64,000 nt of DNA from Paraburkholderia sprentiae WSM5005 (GCF_001865575.2 NZ_CP017561.2:992001-1056000); one strand, 5' to 3'. Positions 21,367-30,550 are shown, counted from the stretch's first letter. Translations and numbers: made by a program. Notes: generated from the letters alone by a model not told the origin.

Positions 21367-23957
21367 GCGAAGCACTACCAGGATCTAAGGCGGCTTCAAC
21401 GACGCGTGCGGACACGCGGCCGGCGCGGCGGCTCGGCGGCATCGATCTGTGGCGCCAGGCCATGCAGATGACGGCGCGCGACTGGCGCGCGGGCGAGCTG
21501 ACCATGTTGCTGCTCGCGCTCGTGCTGGCGGTCGCGGCGTTGTCGAGCGTCGGGTTTCTGGGCGACCGCCTGCATCAGGGGCTCGAGCGCGACGCGCGGC
21601 GCATGATCGCCGCCGACTTCGTCGTGCGCGCCGATCATCCGGTCGATCCGCAATTCGCCGCCGAGGCGCACGCCCTTGGCCTGCGCACCGCTACCACGGC
21701 AATCTTCCCGAGCATGATCAATTCGACCGGCGCGCAACCGGCGTCGCGACTCGCCGCGGTCAAGGCGGTGTCGCCGGGCTATCCGCTGCGCGGCGCGTTG
21801 CGCATCGCGCCGGCGCCGGGTGCGGCCGATCATCCGGCGACCTCGATTCCGGCGCCGGGCACCGTGTGGGTCGACCAGGCGTTGCTCGACGCGCTGAAGC
21901 TGAAGATCGGCGAAGCGGTGAAGGTCGGTAATCGCAATTTCACGGTCGGCGCGGTGATCACGCGCGAGCTCGACCGCGGCTTTTCGTTCGTCAACTTTTC
22001 ACCGCGCCTGATGCTGAACGCCGCTGACGTTCCGTCGACCGGCCTCATCACCTACGGCAGCCGCGTCACGTACCGGCTGCTGGTCGCCGGTTCCGACAAC
22101 GCGGTCGCGCGCTTCGCGCAGTTCGCGCATGACCGCGTCGACGGCGGCAAGATGCGCGGCGTTGCGCTCGAGTCGCTGCAAGACGGCCAGCCGCAGGTGC
22201 GTCAGACGCTCGATCGCGCGGGCCATTTCCTGACGCTCGTGTCGCTGCTGACCGCGCTGCTCGCGGCCGTCGCGATCGCGATGGCCGCGCATCGCTACAT
22301 GCGCCGGCATCTCGACGGCTGCGCGGCGATGCGCTGTCTGGGCGTGAGCCAGGCCGCGCTGCGCGCGCTGTTTACGCTCGAATTCGTCGGGCTCGGCGTG
22401 ATTGGCGGCCTGCTCGGCGTGGCGCTCGGTTACCTCGGCCATCTCGCGCTGCTGACGTGGCTCGGCGGCCTGATCGACGTGGTGCTGCCGCAGCCGACGC
22501 TGTGGCCCGCGCTCGAAGGCGTCGCGGTCGGCCTCGTGCTGCTGCTCGGTTTCGCACTGCCGCCGTTGTTGCCGCTCACGCGCGTGCCACCGGTGCGCGT
22601 GCTGCGCCGTGAGTGGGGCGAGGCGGGACGCACTGCGTGGGCCGCCTACGGGTTCGGCATCGTGCTGTTCGCGGGGCTGCTGATGCTCGCCGCCGGGGAA
22701 TTGAAGCTTGGCGGCATCGTCGCGGGCGGTTTTGCGGGCGGGCTGCTGGTGTTCGCCTGCATCGCGCGGCTCGCGCTGTGGGGCGCTGCGCGCGCGGTGC
22801 GCAGCGAGCGCGTCAATGCGGGCATCGGCTGGCGCTATGCGCTGGCGTCGCTGGAGCGGCGCAGCAGCACGAGCGCGCTGCAGATCACCGCGCTCGGCAT
22901 CGGCCTGATGTGCCTGCTGCTGATCGCGATGACGCGCAACGATCTGGTGCAGGGCTGGCGCAAATCGACGCCGCCCGATGCGCCCAATGAGTTCATCATC
23001 GACATCCAGCCCGATCAGCGCGGCGCGGTCACGCAGTATCTGGACACGCACGGGATCGCCGGCGCGGCGCTGTCGCCGATGGTGCGCGGGCGGCTCGTCG
23101 CGATCAACGGCAAACCGGTCGACCCGGATTCGTTCAAGGGCGAGGATGCGCGGCGTCTGGTGGACCGCGAGTTCAATCTGTCCTACACGACGCAGTTACC
23201 CGACGATAACCGGGTCGCCGCGGGCAGCTGGTTCGGCGAGACGACCAAGCCGCAGATCTCGATCGAGCAGGGTCTGGCGAAGCTGATTAACGTGAAGCCC
23301 GGCGACGTGCTGCGCTTCGACGTGACGGGCCTGACGGTCGAGGCGCCGGTGACGAGCGTGCGCAAGCTCGACTGGGGTTCGTTCAAGGTCAACTTCTTCG
23401 TGCTGATGCCGCCTGCCGCGTTGCAGGACTTCCCGGCGACGTTCATCACGAGCTTCCATTTACCGTCGGACCAACAGTCGACGATCGATGGGCTGATCGC
23501 CGCGTATCCGAATCTGACCGCGATCGATACCGGCCCGATCCTCGCGCAGGTGCAGCGCGTCTTGCAGCAGGTGATCGGCGCGGTGCAGTTCCTGTTCGCG
23601 TTCACGCTCGCGGCCGGCGTGCTGGTGCTGTACGCGGCGCTCGCCGGCACGCGCGACGAGCGTATGCGAGAATCCGCGCTGCTGCGCGCGTTGGGCGCAT
23701 CGCATCGCCAGGTGCGTGCGGTGCAGGTGGCTGAATTCGTCGCGGTCGGCGCACTTGCGGGCCTGATGGCGGCGCTCGGCGCGCAGGTCGTCGGCTCGAT
23801 GCTGGCTACCCACGTGTTCCAGTTTTATCTGGACTTCGACCCGTGGCTGCTGCCGGCGGGCGTTGCCGCAGGCATCGCGTGCGCGGGTGTCGGCGGGTGG
23901 CTGAGTCTGCGGCATGTGCTGGCGCGGCCCGCGCTGCAATCGCTGCGCGACGCGTGA
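21363..23957 (+). CDS. FtsX-like ABC transporter permease (YbbP type)
   Basis: About 864 residues from a TTG at 21363 that overlaps the DUF4126 stop; the first ATG (21462) would give 831. It has an N-terminal helix (TMLLLALVLAVAALSSVGFL), a large extracytoplasmic MacB-like domain, two FtsX domains with three to four helices each (around residues 280-400 and 720-850), and a middle helix set. This matches the YbbP class, which normally pairs with an ATPase such as YbbA. No ATPase gene is adjacent, so the partner must be elsewhere. Likely roles are lipoprotein, lipid or envelope transport; the substrate is unknown. Confidence 0.8.
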   Translation: MSEALPGSKAASTTRADTRPARRLGGIDLWRQAMQMTARDWRAGELTMLLLALVLAVAALSSVGFLGDRLHQGLERDARRMIAADFVVRADHPVDPQFAAEAHALGLRTATTAIFPSMINSTGAQPASRLAAVKAVSPGYPLRGALRIAPAPGAADHPATSIPAPGTVWVDQALLDALKLKIGEAVKVGNRNFTVGAVITRELDRGFSFVNFSPRLMLNAADVPSTGLITYGSRVTYRLLVAGSDNAVARFAQFAHDRVDGGKMRGVALESLQDGQPQVRQTLDRAGHFLTLVSLLTALLAAVAIAMAAHRYMRRHLDGCAAMRCLGVSQAALRALFTLEFVGLGVIGGLLGVALGYLGHLALLTWLGGLIDVVLPQPTLWPALEGVAVGLVLLLGFALPPLLPLTRVPPVRVLRREWGEAGRTAWAAYGFGIVLFAGLLMLAAGELKLGGIVAGGFAGGLLVFACIARLALWGAARAVRSERVNAGIGWRYALASLERRSSTSALQITALGIGLMCLLLIAMTRNDLVQGWRKSTPPDAPNEFIIDIQPDQRGAVTQYLDTHGIAGAALSPMVRGRLVAINGKPVDPDSFKGEDARRLVDREFNLSYTTQLPDDNRVAAGSWFGETTKPQISIEQGLAKLINVKPGDVLRFDVTGLTVEAPVTSVRKLDWGSFKVNFFVLMPPAALQDFPATFITSFHLPSDQQSTIDGLIAAYPNLTAIDTGPILAQVQRVLQQVIGAVQFLFAFTLAAGVLVLYAALAGTRDERMRESALLRALGASHRQVRAVQVAEFVAVGALAGLMAALGAQVVGSMLATHVFQFYLDFDPWLLPAGVAAGIACAGVGGWLSLRHVLARPALQSLRDA

Positions 23958-23992
23958 GCTTTTTCGGGTGTTTGTTTGCTGTTGAGCAGGGT

Positions 23993-24406
23993 ATGAGTGA
24001 TTTGAACGACGAAGTGTCCTCGGACAAGCCGACGGCCTTCGAACTGATAGGCGGCGAGGCGCGCGTTCGCGAGCTGATCGACCGGTTTTACGACCTGATG
24101 GATCTCGAAGCGGATTTCGCCGGGATTCGCGCGCTGCATCCCGCGTCGCTCGAGGGTTCGCGCGACAAGCTGTTCTGGTTCCTGTGCGGCTGGCTCGGCG
24201 GCCCCGATCATTACATCAGCCGCTTTGGGCATCCACGTCTGCGCGCGCGGCATCTGCCGTTCGCGATCGCGTCGAGCGAGCGCGACCAGTGGTTGAGGTG
24301 CATGGCGTGGGCGATGGAGGATGTCGGCTTGCCCGAGCCGCTGCGCGAGCGCCTGCTCGGCTCGTTCTTCGACACCGCCGACTGGATGCGCAACCGCAAT
24401 GGCTGA
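23993..24406 (+). CDS. group II truncated hemoglobin
   Basis: A 137-residue 2-over-2 globin. The heme-binding part reads FGHPRLRARHLPF, where the final histidine is the proximal (F8) ligand. The tryptophan in DQWLRCMAWAM corresponds to the TrpG8 that marks group II. The N-terminus has ELIGGEARVRELIDRFYDLM. Such globins bind oxygen or NO and are linked to NO and oxidative stress defence. The ATG at 23993 follows GAGCAGGG with acceptable spacing. Its last 8 bases overlap the DUF924 gene, so translation is coupled. Confidence 0.92.
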   Translation: MSDLNDEVSSDKPTAFELIGGEARVRELIDRFYDLMDLEADFAGIRALHPASLEGSRDKLFWFLCGWLGGPDHYISRFGHPRLRARHLPFAIASSERDQWLRCMAWAMEDVGLPEPLRERLLGSFFDTADWMRNRNG

Positions 24407-25043
24407 CGCGCCGCGGCACGCCACACCGGCACCGTATTCGTTCGAAGCGGACTATGCGGCGCTCGCGCCGCGGGTGCGCGAGGTGCTCGACTGCTGGTTC
24501 GGCGCGCCGGGCACGGCCGAGCACGGCACCGAGCGCAAGCTCTGGTTCAAGCGCGACGACTCCGTCGATACGATGCTGCGCGAGCGTTTTGGTGACCTGA
24601 TCGATGCGGCGAACGCGGGCGAGCTCGACGCATGGCAGGCGACACCGTTGGGCGCGTTGGCGCTCGTCATCGTGCTGGACCAGTTTTCGCGCAACTGCCA
24701 TCGCCATACGCCGCGCGCCTTCGCGGCCGACAGCAAGGCGCTGCAAACCGCGCAACGGATGATCGCGAGCGGCGCCGATCGGCTGTTGCCGGACGTGCAG
24801 CATCGCGCGTTCGCGTATCTGCCGTTCGAGCACGATGAAACGCTCGCGAGCCAGCAGGAATCGCTGCGTCTGTTCGAACGGCTCGCGCAGGAGCCGGGCG
24901 GTGAGGGCTACTATCGGTACGCGCTGCGCCACGCGAAAGTCATCGAGCGGTTTGGCCGCTTTCCGCATCGCAACGTGCTGCTCGGGCGGGAATCGAGCGA
25001 TGAGGAGATCGCGTTTCTACGCGAGCCCGGTTCGTCGTTCTGA
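24399..25043 (+). CDS. DUF924 family protein
   Basis: A 214-residue soluble, mostly helical protein with the DUF924 pattern: EVLDCWFGAP, RKLWFKRDD, GALALVIVLDQFSRN, FAYLPFEHDE, and YRYALRHAKVIERFGRFPHRN. The fold is TPR-like and no enzyme activity is established. Asp, Arg, His and Glu residues are conserved in these blocks. The start at 24399 lies inside the truncated hemoglobin gene, giving an 8-base overlap. The pair may act together, but I infer that only from overlap. Confidence 0.85.
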   Translation: MADAPRHATPAPYSFEADYAALAPRVREVLDCWFGAPGTAEHGTERKLWFKRDDSVDTMLRERFGDLIDAANAGELDAWQATPLGALALVIVLDQFSRNCHRHTPRAFAADSKALQTAQRMIASGADRLLPDVQHRAFAYLPFEHDETLASQQESLRLFERLAQEPGGEGYYRYALRHAKVIERFGRFPHRNVLLGRESSDEEIAFLREPGSSF

Positions 25044-25097
25044 ATCGACGTGGACGCGTGCGCGAGACACTGAGCCGGCGCGACGCACTCCGCGGCG

Positions 25098-27158
25098 CTA
25101 TTCGTCGCCGTGCAGCTCGCCCGCCACCGGCGTGCGCACGAATACGCGCAACAGCTCATCCGAATCGCCCGGCCGCGCGCCGGACCAGAACAGCCGCCAT
25201 TCGCCGGGCGGCGGCCGCGCGTTGTCGCGGCGGCTTTCCTCGATCAGCCACGTGCAGGCGGTCGTACGCGGATCTTCGCTCGGCTGATGTTCGATGCCGG
25301 TGTAGTAGTAGAGCATCGGCGCCTCGGATTCGCCCAGTCCGGAGCTTGCCATGCAGTCGCCGTCGTTCCATTCGATATTCATCTTCGCGCCGAGGTCCCG
25401 GAACACCGAGCGGTAGCTTTTCGCGTAGTCGAGCCACGGCAGCAGCAACGTGCTGACCAGCCCCCAGGCGAGCATCGCGCCCGCGCACCAGCTGAGCGCG
25501 CCGCGCCATCTGCCCGCGTACTTGAACGACGGCAGCAGCCACAGCCAGCCGATCGTCAGCAGCAGCGCACCGACGATCAGTACGGGCGAAATCGGCAGCA
25601 CCCAGTCGAGCGGCAGCCAGCGGCCGAGCAGATGCAGCGGCGCATGCGTGCTTGCCGGGCTCGTCATGGTCGACCAGACGATCCACACGAGCGCGGCCGC
25701 GCTGCCGAACAGCACTCGGCTCGTCATGTCCCAGCCGGCATGCAGGCGCGCCGGCAAGCGCTCGACGCCCTGCATCGCGACCAGCGCGAGTGGCGCGATG
25801 AACGGCAGGATGTACAACTCGCGGACCGTCGCCGAGCTTTGCAGCACCGCGAAGCCGATGCCAGCGAACAGCACCGGCAACGCGACGCGCGGATCGCGCC
25901 AGCGTCGCCATGCGCCGCCGGCGAGCGCAGCCAGCGCGAGCGGCACCACCGGAAAGCCGACGCTCAGCACGGTGCGCAGCACGAACAGGCGACTTTCGTT
26001 TTCTGAGCCCAGCTCGGCGACCGAAAAACCGAAGAAGCGCCCGACGTTGTTATCCCATAGCCACACTTTGAAGAGTGCCTCGGAGCGCAGGTAGAAGCAG
26101 ACCGGCCAGATCAGCGTGAACGGCGCGCAGACGAGCGCGGCCAGAGCGAGCGTGCCCGCGAAGCTGCGGCTGCGGCATGCGGGATAGAGCAGCAGCGCCG
26201 CGCAGAGGGTCGCGCCGAACACGAGCGGTACGAACAGTCCCTTTGCCAGCAGCGACACGCCCACGCCCGCGCCGAGCATCGTCGCGCCGCTGATGATCGC
26301 GTGACGCCGCTCGCGGGCATCGAGCGGTTTGGTCTGGCTGGCGGCCAGCGCATGCATCGGCAAATACGACGCGGCGCGCGGATTGTCACGCAGATGCAGA
26401 AGTACCAGTTCGAACAGTCCGCAAAAGCCGAGCGCGGCGCCGGCCATCAGCGCGACGTCGGTCATCATGTCGTGCACGTGCTTGACGACCACCAGCGTGC
26501 CGCCGAACAGCGCGAGCGTACCGATCACGCGCAGGTCGAACCAGCTCGACGCATCGACCGCGCGACGCGCGACGCGCCCGGTGTAGTACATCGTCAGGCC
26601 CGCGAACAGCGCGCTCGCGAGCCGTGCCGCATCCGGCAGCGGCAGATAGCGGCCGAACATCCATGCTAGGCCGGCGGCGACCCAGTCGTAGAACGGCGGC
26701 TTTTCGACGAAGGGCTGCCCGGCATTGGTCGGCACGACGAGATCGCCGGTAGCGAGCATGTGCTGGACGATGCCGAACGTATAGGTTTCGTCCTGCTTCC
26801 ACGGCTCGTGGCCAAGAATGCCTGGGATCAGCCACGCGCACAGGATCGCCAGCGCGACGAGCCACAGCAGCGGACGGAGCGCCGCGAGCGCATGCCAACG
26901 CTGCAGGCCGCGCGTAGCACGGTCGCCCGAAACGGCGGAGCCCGATGCCTGGGCGGTGTCGGTGCTGTGTATCGCGGGGGCGGAAGCTGCGGGATCCCCA
27001 ACCGGCAGCTGGGTCTGCGCGTCGGTAAAGGCGTGCGCGGAGTGCGCGGTGCTGGCGGAAAGCGCGGCCTCGTGCGCGCCGCCTGCCGGAGCGGCCGAGG
27101 TCGACGCCGTCGCGCTGGCATTGTGCGCGCGCCAGCGCGCGGACTGCTTGTCTTGCAT
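25098..27158 (-). CDS. GT39/ArnT-type membrane glycosyltransferase
   Basis: A 686-residue polytopic membrane protein with about 12 predicted helices. After a roughly 80-residue Ala/Ser/Thr-rich N-terminus comes WLIPGILGHEPWKQDETYTFG; the Asp-Glu pair in the first loop is the catalytic signature of GT-C enzymes of the PMT/ArnT group. VEKPPFYDWVAAGLAWMFG is another family block. Such enzymes move a sugar from a polyprenyl-phosphate donor to lipid A or another acceptor on the periplasmic side. The acceptor cannot be told from sequence, and there is no arn operon next to it. It is convergent with DUF924. Confidence 0.82.
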   Translation of the reverse strand: MQDKQSARWRAHNASATASTSAAPAGGAHEAALSASTAHSAHAFTDAQTQLPVGDPAASAPAIHSTDTAQASGSAVSGDRATRGLQRWHALAALRPLLWLVALAILCAWLIPGILGHEPWKQDETYTFGIVQHMLATGDLVVPTNAGQPFVEKPPFYDWVAAGLAWMFGRYLPLPDAARLASALFAGLTMYYTGRVARRAVDASSWFDLRVIGTLALFGGTLVVVKHVHDMMTDVALMAGAALGFCGLFELVLLHLRDNPRAASYLPMHALAASQTKPLDARERRHAIISGATMLGAGVGVSLLAKGLFVPLVFGATLCAALLLYPACRSRSFAGTLALAALVCAPFTLIWPVCFYLRSEALFKVWLWDNNVGRFFGFSVAELGSENESRLFVLRTVLSVGFPVVPLALAALAGGAWRRWRDPRVALPVLFAGIGFAVLQSSATVRELYILPFIAPLALVAMQGVERLPARLHAGWDMTSRVLFGSAAALVWIVWSTMTSPASTHAPLHLLGRWLPLDWVLPISPVLIVGALLLTIGWLWLLPSFKYAGRWRGALSWCAGAMLAWGLVSTLLLPWLDYAKSYRSVFRDLGAKMNIEWNDGDCMASSGLGESEAPMLYYYTGIEHQPSEDPRTTACTWLIEESRRDNARPPPGEWRLFWSGARPGDSDELLRVFVRTPVAGELHGDE

Positions 27159-27435
27159 CGAAGTCTCAGGTCAGCGTACGCGGCGGCGTGGGCCTCGTAC
27201 TGATGTTTTGCTTGCGTCGCCTGCGGATGCACACGATCCGGTCGATTGTAGCGCGGCATTATTACTGGACATTACAGACGCAGCGAGGCGCGCGTAATCG
27301 ACGCGCGGCTGTCTCGGTTTCACGACAGACCGATTCCGACTAGCACGAAAGGAGGAGGAGAGCGCCGAAAATGCGTGGCCGTGGCCGACCGCGCCTTGCG
27401 TTTGACGCTGGCGGCCGCTCTCGCGCGGCCCTCGC
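27159..27435. other. intergenic region between GT39 gene and SDR
   Basis: I see no gene in these 277 bases. An AGGAGGAG run at about 27350-27358 on the plus strand is followed by an ATG, but the frame reads antisense into the SDR gene and looks like a shadow. The region should contain the promoter of the minus-strand glycosyltransferase gene; no clear hexamers were found. Confidence 0.4.
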
Positions 27436-28182
27436 TCAGCGGCCGCCGGTCACGTCGAACAGCGCGCCCGTCACGTACGACGCCGCGTCGCTCAGCAGCC
27501 ACACGATGGCCTCGGCGACTTCGTCCGCGCGGCCGGGGCGGCCGAGCGGCGTGGTCGCGCCCAGTTGCGCGGCGCGCTCGGGCTTGCCGCCGCTCGCATG
27601 GATCTCGGTGTCGATCAGGCCTGGACGCACCGCGTTCACGCGCACGCCCTGCGGGCCCAGCTCTTTCGCGAGGCCGAGCGTCATCGTGTCGATGGCGCCT
27701 TTCGACCCCGCATAGTCGACGTATTCGTTGGGCGAACCGAGCCGCGCCGCCGCCGACGAAACATTGACGATCGCGCCGCCCGCGCCGCCGCGCTCGGTCG
27801 ACATGCGACGCGCCGCTTCGCGCGCGCACAGATACGCGCCGAGCACGTTGACGTCGAACACGCGTTTCAGACGTGCGAAGTCCATGTCTGCGAGCTGGCT
27901 CGACGGCGCGACGATACCGGCGTTGTTGACGAGCGCATCGATGCGGCCGAAGGTTTGCTGGAGCGTGTCGAACATGCCGGTCACGTCGGCTTCGTTCGCG
28001 ACGTCGCCGGCGATCGGCACCGCGCGGCCGCCCGCGTGTTCGACCTCGGCGACCGTCTGCTGCGCGGCGGCGAGCTCGCGCAGGTAGTTCACGCCGACGC
28101 ACCAGCCGCGCTCACCAAGCAGACGCGCGGTGGCGCGGCCAATGCCGCGGCTGCCGCCGGTGATCAGAACAGCCTTGGTCAT
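27436..28182 (-). CDS. classical SDR family oxidoreductase
   Basis: A 248-residue short-chain dehydrogenase with an intact classical layout: ITGGSRGIGRATARLL for NAD(P) binding, NNAG, the catalytic Ser in NVSSAAARLG, and Tyr and Lys in YAGSKGAIDTM. VRPGLIDTEIHASGG and TGALFDVTGGR close the fold. The pattern resembles E. coli YgfF-type proteins, whose substrate is not known. CTCCTC on the plus strand (AGGAGG on the coding strand) just before the ATG at 28182 is a strong ribosome binding site. It lies 63 bases after the LOG gene and may be in the same transcript. Confidence 0.88.
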   Translation of the reverse strand: MTKAVLITGGSRGIGRATARLLGERGWCVGVNYLRELAAAQQTVAEVEHAGGRAVPIAGDVANEADVTGMFDTLQQTFGRIDALVNNAGIVAPSSQLADMDFARLKRVFDVNVLGAYLCAREAARRMSTERGGAGGAIVNVSSAAARLGSPNEYVDYAGSKGAIDTMTLGLAKELGPQGVRVNAVRPGLIDTEIHASGGKPERAAQLGATTPLGRPGRADEVAEAIVWLLSDAASYVTGALFDVTGGR

Positions 28183-28245
28183 CGCAACCTCCTCGTTGGG
28201 TGATGCGTGCGTGGCGCGCTTCGCTCGGGTTTGGCGGAACGGGAT

Positions 28246-28833
28246 TCAGACGGCGTCGCTTTGCACCGCCGCCCATTTGTCGCGCGCGGGCGGCGCGTAG
28301 TGTTGCAGCTTGCCGATCAGCGCGAGCGGATCGGCGTCGATCTGCAGCATGTCGAGATAAATCTTGCGCAAGAAGCCTTCGTCGACCGTGTGCTGAAGCA
28401 GGCGGATCAGCGGCTCGTAGAAGCCGCCGGTGTTCAGCAGTGCAACCGGCTTGCCGTGGTAGCCGAGCTGCGCCCAGGTGAAGACCTCGAACAGCTCCTC
28501 GAGCGTGCCCGCGCCGCCCGGCATCGCGACGAACGCATCGGACAGCTCGGCCATCATCTTCTTGCGATGATGCATGTCGGGCACCACGTGCAGTTCGGTC
28601 AAGCCGTTATGGCCCACTTCCTTGCTGACCAGCAGCTCGGGAATCACGCCGATCGCGCGGCCGCCTTCGGCCATCACGGTGTCGGCGATCACGCCCATCA
28701 GCCCGACCTTGCCGCCGCCGTAGACGAGCGCCAGATCCGCCTCGACCAGCGCACGGCCGAAGGCGCGCGCCGCCTGTGCATACAACGGTTTGGCTCCCAT
28801 CGCGGAGCCGCAATATACACACACCGACTTCAT
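28246..28833 (-). CDS. LOG family protein (TIGR00730)
   Basis: A 195-residue Rossmann-like protein with the LOG signature PGGAGTLEELFEVFTWAQLG (about residues 97-116). It also has the N-terminal CVYCGSAMGAKPLY and VYGGGKVGLMG. LOG proteins cleave nucleoside 5'-monophosphates, in plants and some bacteria releasing active cytokinin; many bacterial members act as AMP or pyrimidine nucleosidases. A TTG at 28839 overlapping the tetR stop is an alternative start. I prefer the ATG at 28833 because MKSVCVYCGS is the usual beginning. It is encoded directly after tetR. Confidence 0.9.
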   Translation of the reverse strand: MKSVCVYCGSAMGAKPLYAQAARAFGRALVEADLALVYGGGKVGLMGVIADTVMAEGGRAIGVIPELLVSKEVGHNGLTELHVVPDMHHRKKMMAELSDAFVAMPGGAGTLEELFEVFTWAQLGYHGKPVALLNTGGFYEPLIRLLQHTVDEGFLRKIYLDMLQIDADPLALIGKLQHYAPPARDKWAAVQSDAV

Positions 28834-28835
28834 GC

Positions 28836-29561
28836 TCAACTGTCCTTCGATTCGTTGCGAGGCGCGGCGCCCTCACGGGGCGGCAGGTAATCGTAGAACT
28901 CGCGTTTGGGCAGCTTGCCCGAGACGAGGTCGTCGAAGAGTTGCCGCGAGCGGCCGCGCAGGTAGGGCGCCATCAGCGAGACGATCTGCACGCTCACCTG
29001 GTGCAGCTCCTCGCGGATCGCTTCCTGCTCGTTGTATTTGCGCGGATTCATCACGAACTGATACGACAGCCAGTACGTGCCGATCACGCCGACGTTGGTC
29101 GCGATCACCTGCATTTCCTGCGGCGTCGCGACCATTTCGCCGTCGGCGACGAGCTGCTCGCAGAACTGGCTCGCGAAGCGCACCTTGTGGCTGATGATCT
29201 GCTTGAAGTGCGTCTCGAGCGTGCGGTTGCGCGCGAGCAGGTCGTTCAGGTCGCGGTACAGGAAGCGGTAGCGCCACGTGAAATCGACCATGTACTGCAG
29301 GTACGACCACATTTCGTCGATGGTCGCGCGATGGTCGTCCGGGAAACGCAGACGCTTCTCGATCTCCTGCTCGAACTGGCTGAAGATGCTGTTGATGATG
29401 TCGTCTTTGTTGCGGAAGTGGTAGTACAGGTTGCCTGGACTGATTTCCATTTCCTCGGCGATCGTCGTGGTCGTGACGTTCGGCTCGCCGATTTCGTTGA
29501 ACAGCTTTAACGACAGTTCGAGAATCCGTTCGCGCGTGCGGCGGGGAGGTTTGCCTTCCAT
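28836..29561 (-). CDS. TetR family transcriptional regulator
   Basis: A 241-residue regulator. The N-terminal helix-turn-helix reads TRERILELSLKLFNEIG then TTTTIAEEMEISPGNLYYHF, the typical TetR pattern with the GNLYYHFRNKDDI block. The C-terminal ligand domain (residues 80-220) is rich in aromatic residues. Its stop is immediately next to the LOG gene start, so the pair is co-transcribed. A palindrome over its likely promoter (29748-29771) suggests self-repression. The ligand is unknown. Confidence 0.9.
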   Translation of the reverse strand: MEGKPPRRTRERILELSLKLFNEIGEPNVTTTTIAEEMEISPGNLYYHFRNKDDIINSIFSQFEQEIEKRLRFPDDHRATIDEMWSYLQYMVDFTWRYRFLYRDLNDLLARNRTLETHFKQIISHKVRFASQFCEQLVADGEMVATPQEMQVIATNVGVIGTYWLSYQFVMNPRKYNEQEAIREELHQVSVQIVSLMAPYLRGRSRQLFDDLVSGKLPKREFYDYLPPREGAAPRNESKDS

Positions 29562-29747
29562 GTCGTCCGGCCCTGGTTATGCCGGGCTGGGCGCGTGGCG
29601 GCGTGCCGCTGCTGCGTGTTCCACCCGGATGCGGTTGGTATTTTGAGCGCTCCCGAACCCGCCGCCACGCGACGGGCTCCCCGAAAGGGCAGGGTGAGGT
29701 CCGACGGTGTTGCCTTGCGCCGGCGCTTTCCTGCGAGACCATCGAAC

Positions 29748-29771
29748 GATTATAAACCGAGCGTTCTAATC
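29748..29771 (-). promoter_or_regulatory. likely tetR promoter and operator
   Basis: A 24-bp imperfect palindrome begins GATTATAA and ends TTCTAATC, with 8 of 12 base pairs symmetric. On the minus strand it contains TATAAT (plus strand 29749-29754), preceded at 16 bp by TTGGGG. A TetR dimer bound here would block the promoter. The start codon is about 185 bases downstream, which implies a long 5' leader. Confidence 0.5.
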
Positions 29772-29841
29772 CCCAACCGGCGGTGCGGATTTTCGTTCTG
29801 TGGGGCGTGGCCGGGCGTGCGCTTCGACCTGCATCGATCCA

Positions 29842-30528
29842 TCAAAGCCACGCCCGAATCCAGCCGACGACCAGCGGCCCGACGATCACACCCCACGTCA
29901 TCAGACACATGCCGAGTGCGACCATCACGGCCGCGCTGCCGAGATCTTTCGCGCGACGCGAGAGCTCGTGACGTTCGAGCGAGATCCGGTCGATCGCCGC
30001 TTCGACGCTCGAATTGAGCAGCTCGACGATCAGCACGAGCAGCACCGAGCCGAGCAGCAATACGCGCGACACGGGATCGACAGGCACCACGAGGCCGCAC
30101 GGAATCAGGATCGCGGCCAGCGTGAGTTCCTGACGAAACGCACTTTCCTCACGAATCGCGACGCGAAAGCCGGCCAGCGAGTTTTTCATCGCGTGCCACG
30201 CGCGCGTGAGGCCGCGGTTGCCTTTGTAGGGGTTGAAGGGCAGCGGGGCGAGGGGGTCGTCGGGGCTGAGCGGTTCGTGAGCGGTGTCGAGGGTTGAGTC
30301 GCGGGTCGAGTCGTGCGCAGCGTTGCGTTGCGCGTCCTCCGCGGCGTTCGCGTCGCCGCTGATCGCGTTGTTGCCGCCGTTCACCCGGGGCGTGGCAGCC
30401 GTCTGCTCGCCCGCACCCGGCTCGCGTACATCGTCGAACGGTTCGATGCTGGTGGTGTCGCGGGCGGACTTGAAGGCGCGTAGCGCGCCGTTTGACGCGC
30501 CTTCGGCGCTGGATCGACTGCTTCGCAT
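29842..30528 (-). CDS. dgkA: diacylglycerol kinase
   Basis: DgkA phosphorylates diacylglycerol to phosphatidic acid in the inner membrane. The C-terminal 130 residues hold the trimeric kinase fold: NSLAGFRVAIREESAFRQEL, then three helices and the catalytic VELLNSSVEAAIDR. Unusually, the first ~95 residues are a polar, Ala/Asp/Thr-rich, probably disordered extension; E. coli DgkA is only about 120 residues. It is the third gene of plcP-agt-dgkA with 22 bases from agt. It would recycle diacylglycerol released by PlcP that is not glycosylated. Confidence 0.92.
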   Translation of the reverse strand: MRSSRSSAEGASNGALRAFKSARDTTSIEPFDDVREPGAGEQTAATPRVNGGNNAISGDANAAEDAQRNAAHDSTRDSTLDTAHEPLSPDDPLAPLPFNPYKGNRGLTRAWHAMKNSLAGFRVAIREESAFRQELTLAAILIPCGLVVPVDPVSRVLLLGSVLLVLIVELLNSSVEAAIDRISLERHELSRRAKDLGSAAVMVALGMCLMTWGVIVGPLVVGWIRAWL

Positions 30529-30550
30529 GTCTGGCTCCGCGCGCCCCGCA

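Noticed and set aside
29803..29855. inverted repeat at the end of dgkA as a terminator
   Set aside because: The 9-bp arms are 35 bases apart and span the stop codon, and no T run follows on the minus strand.
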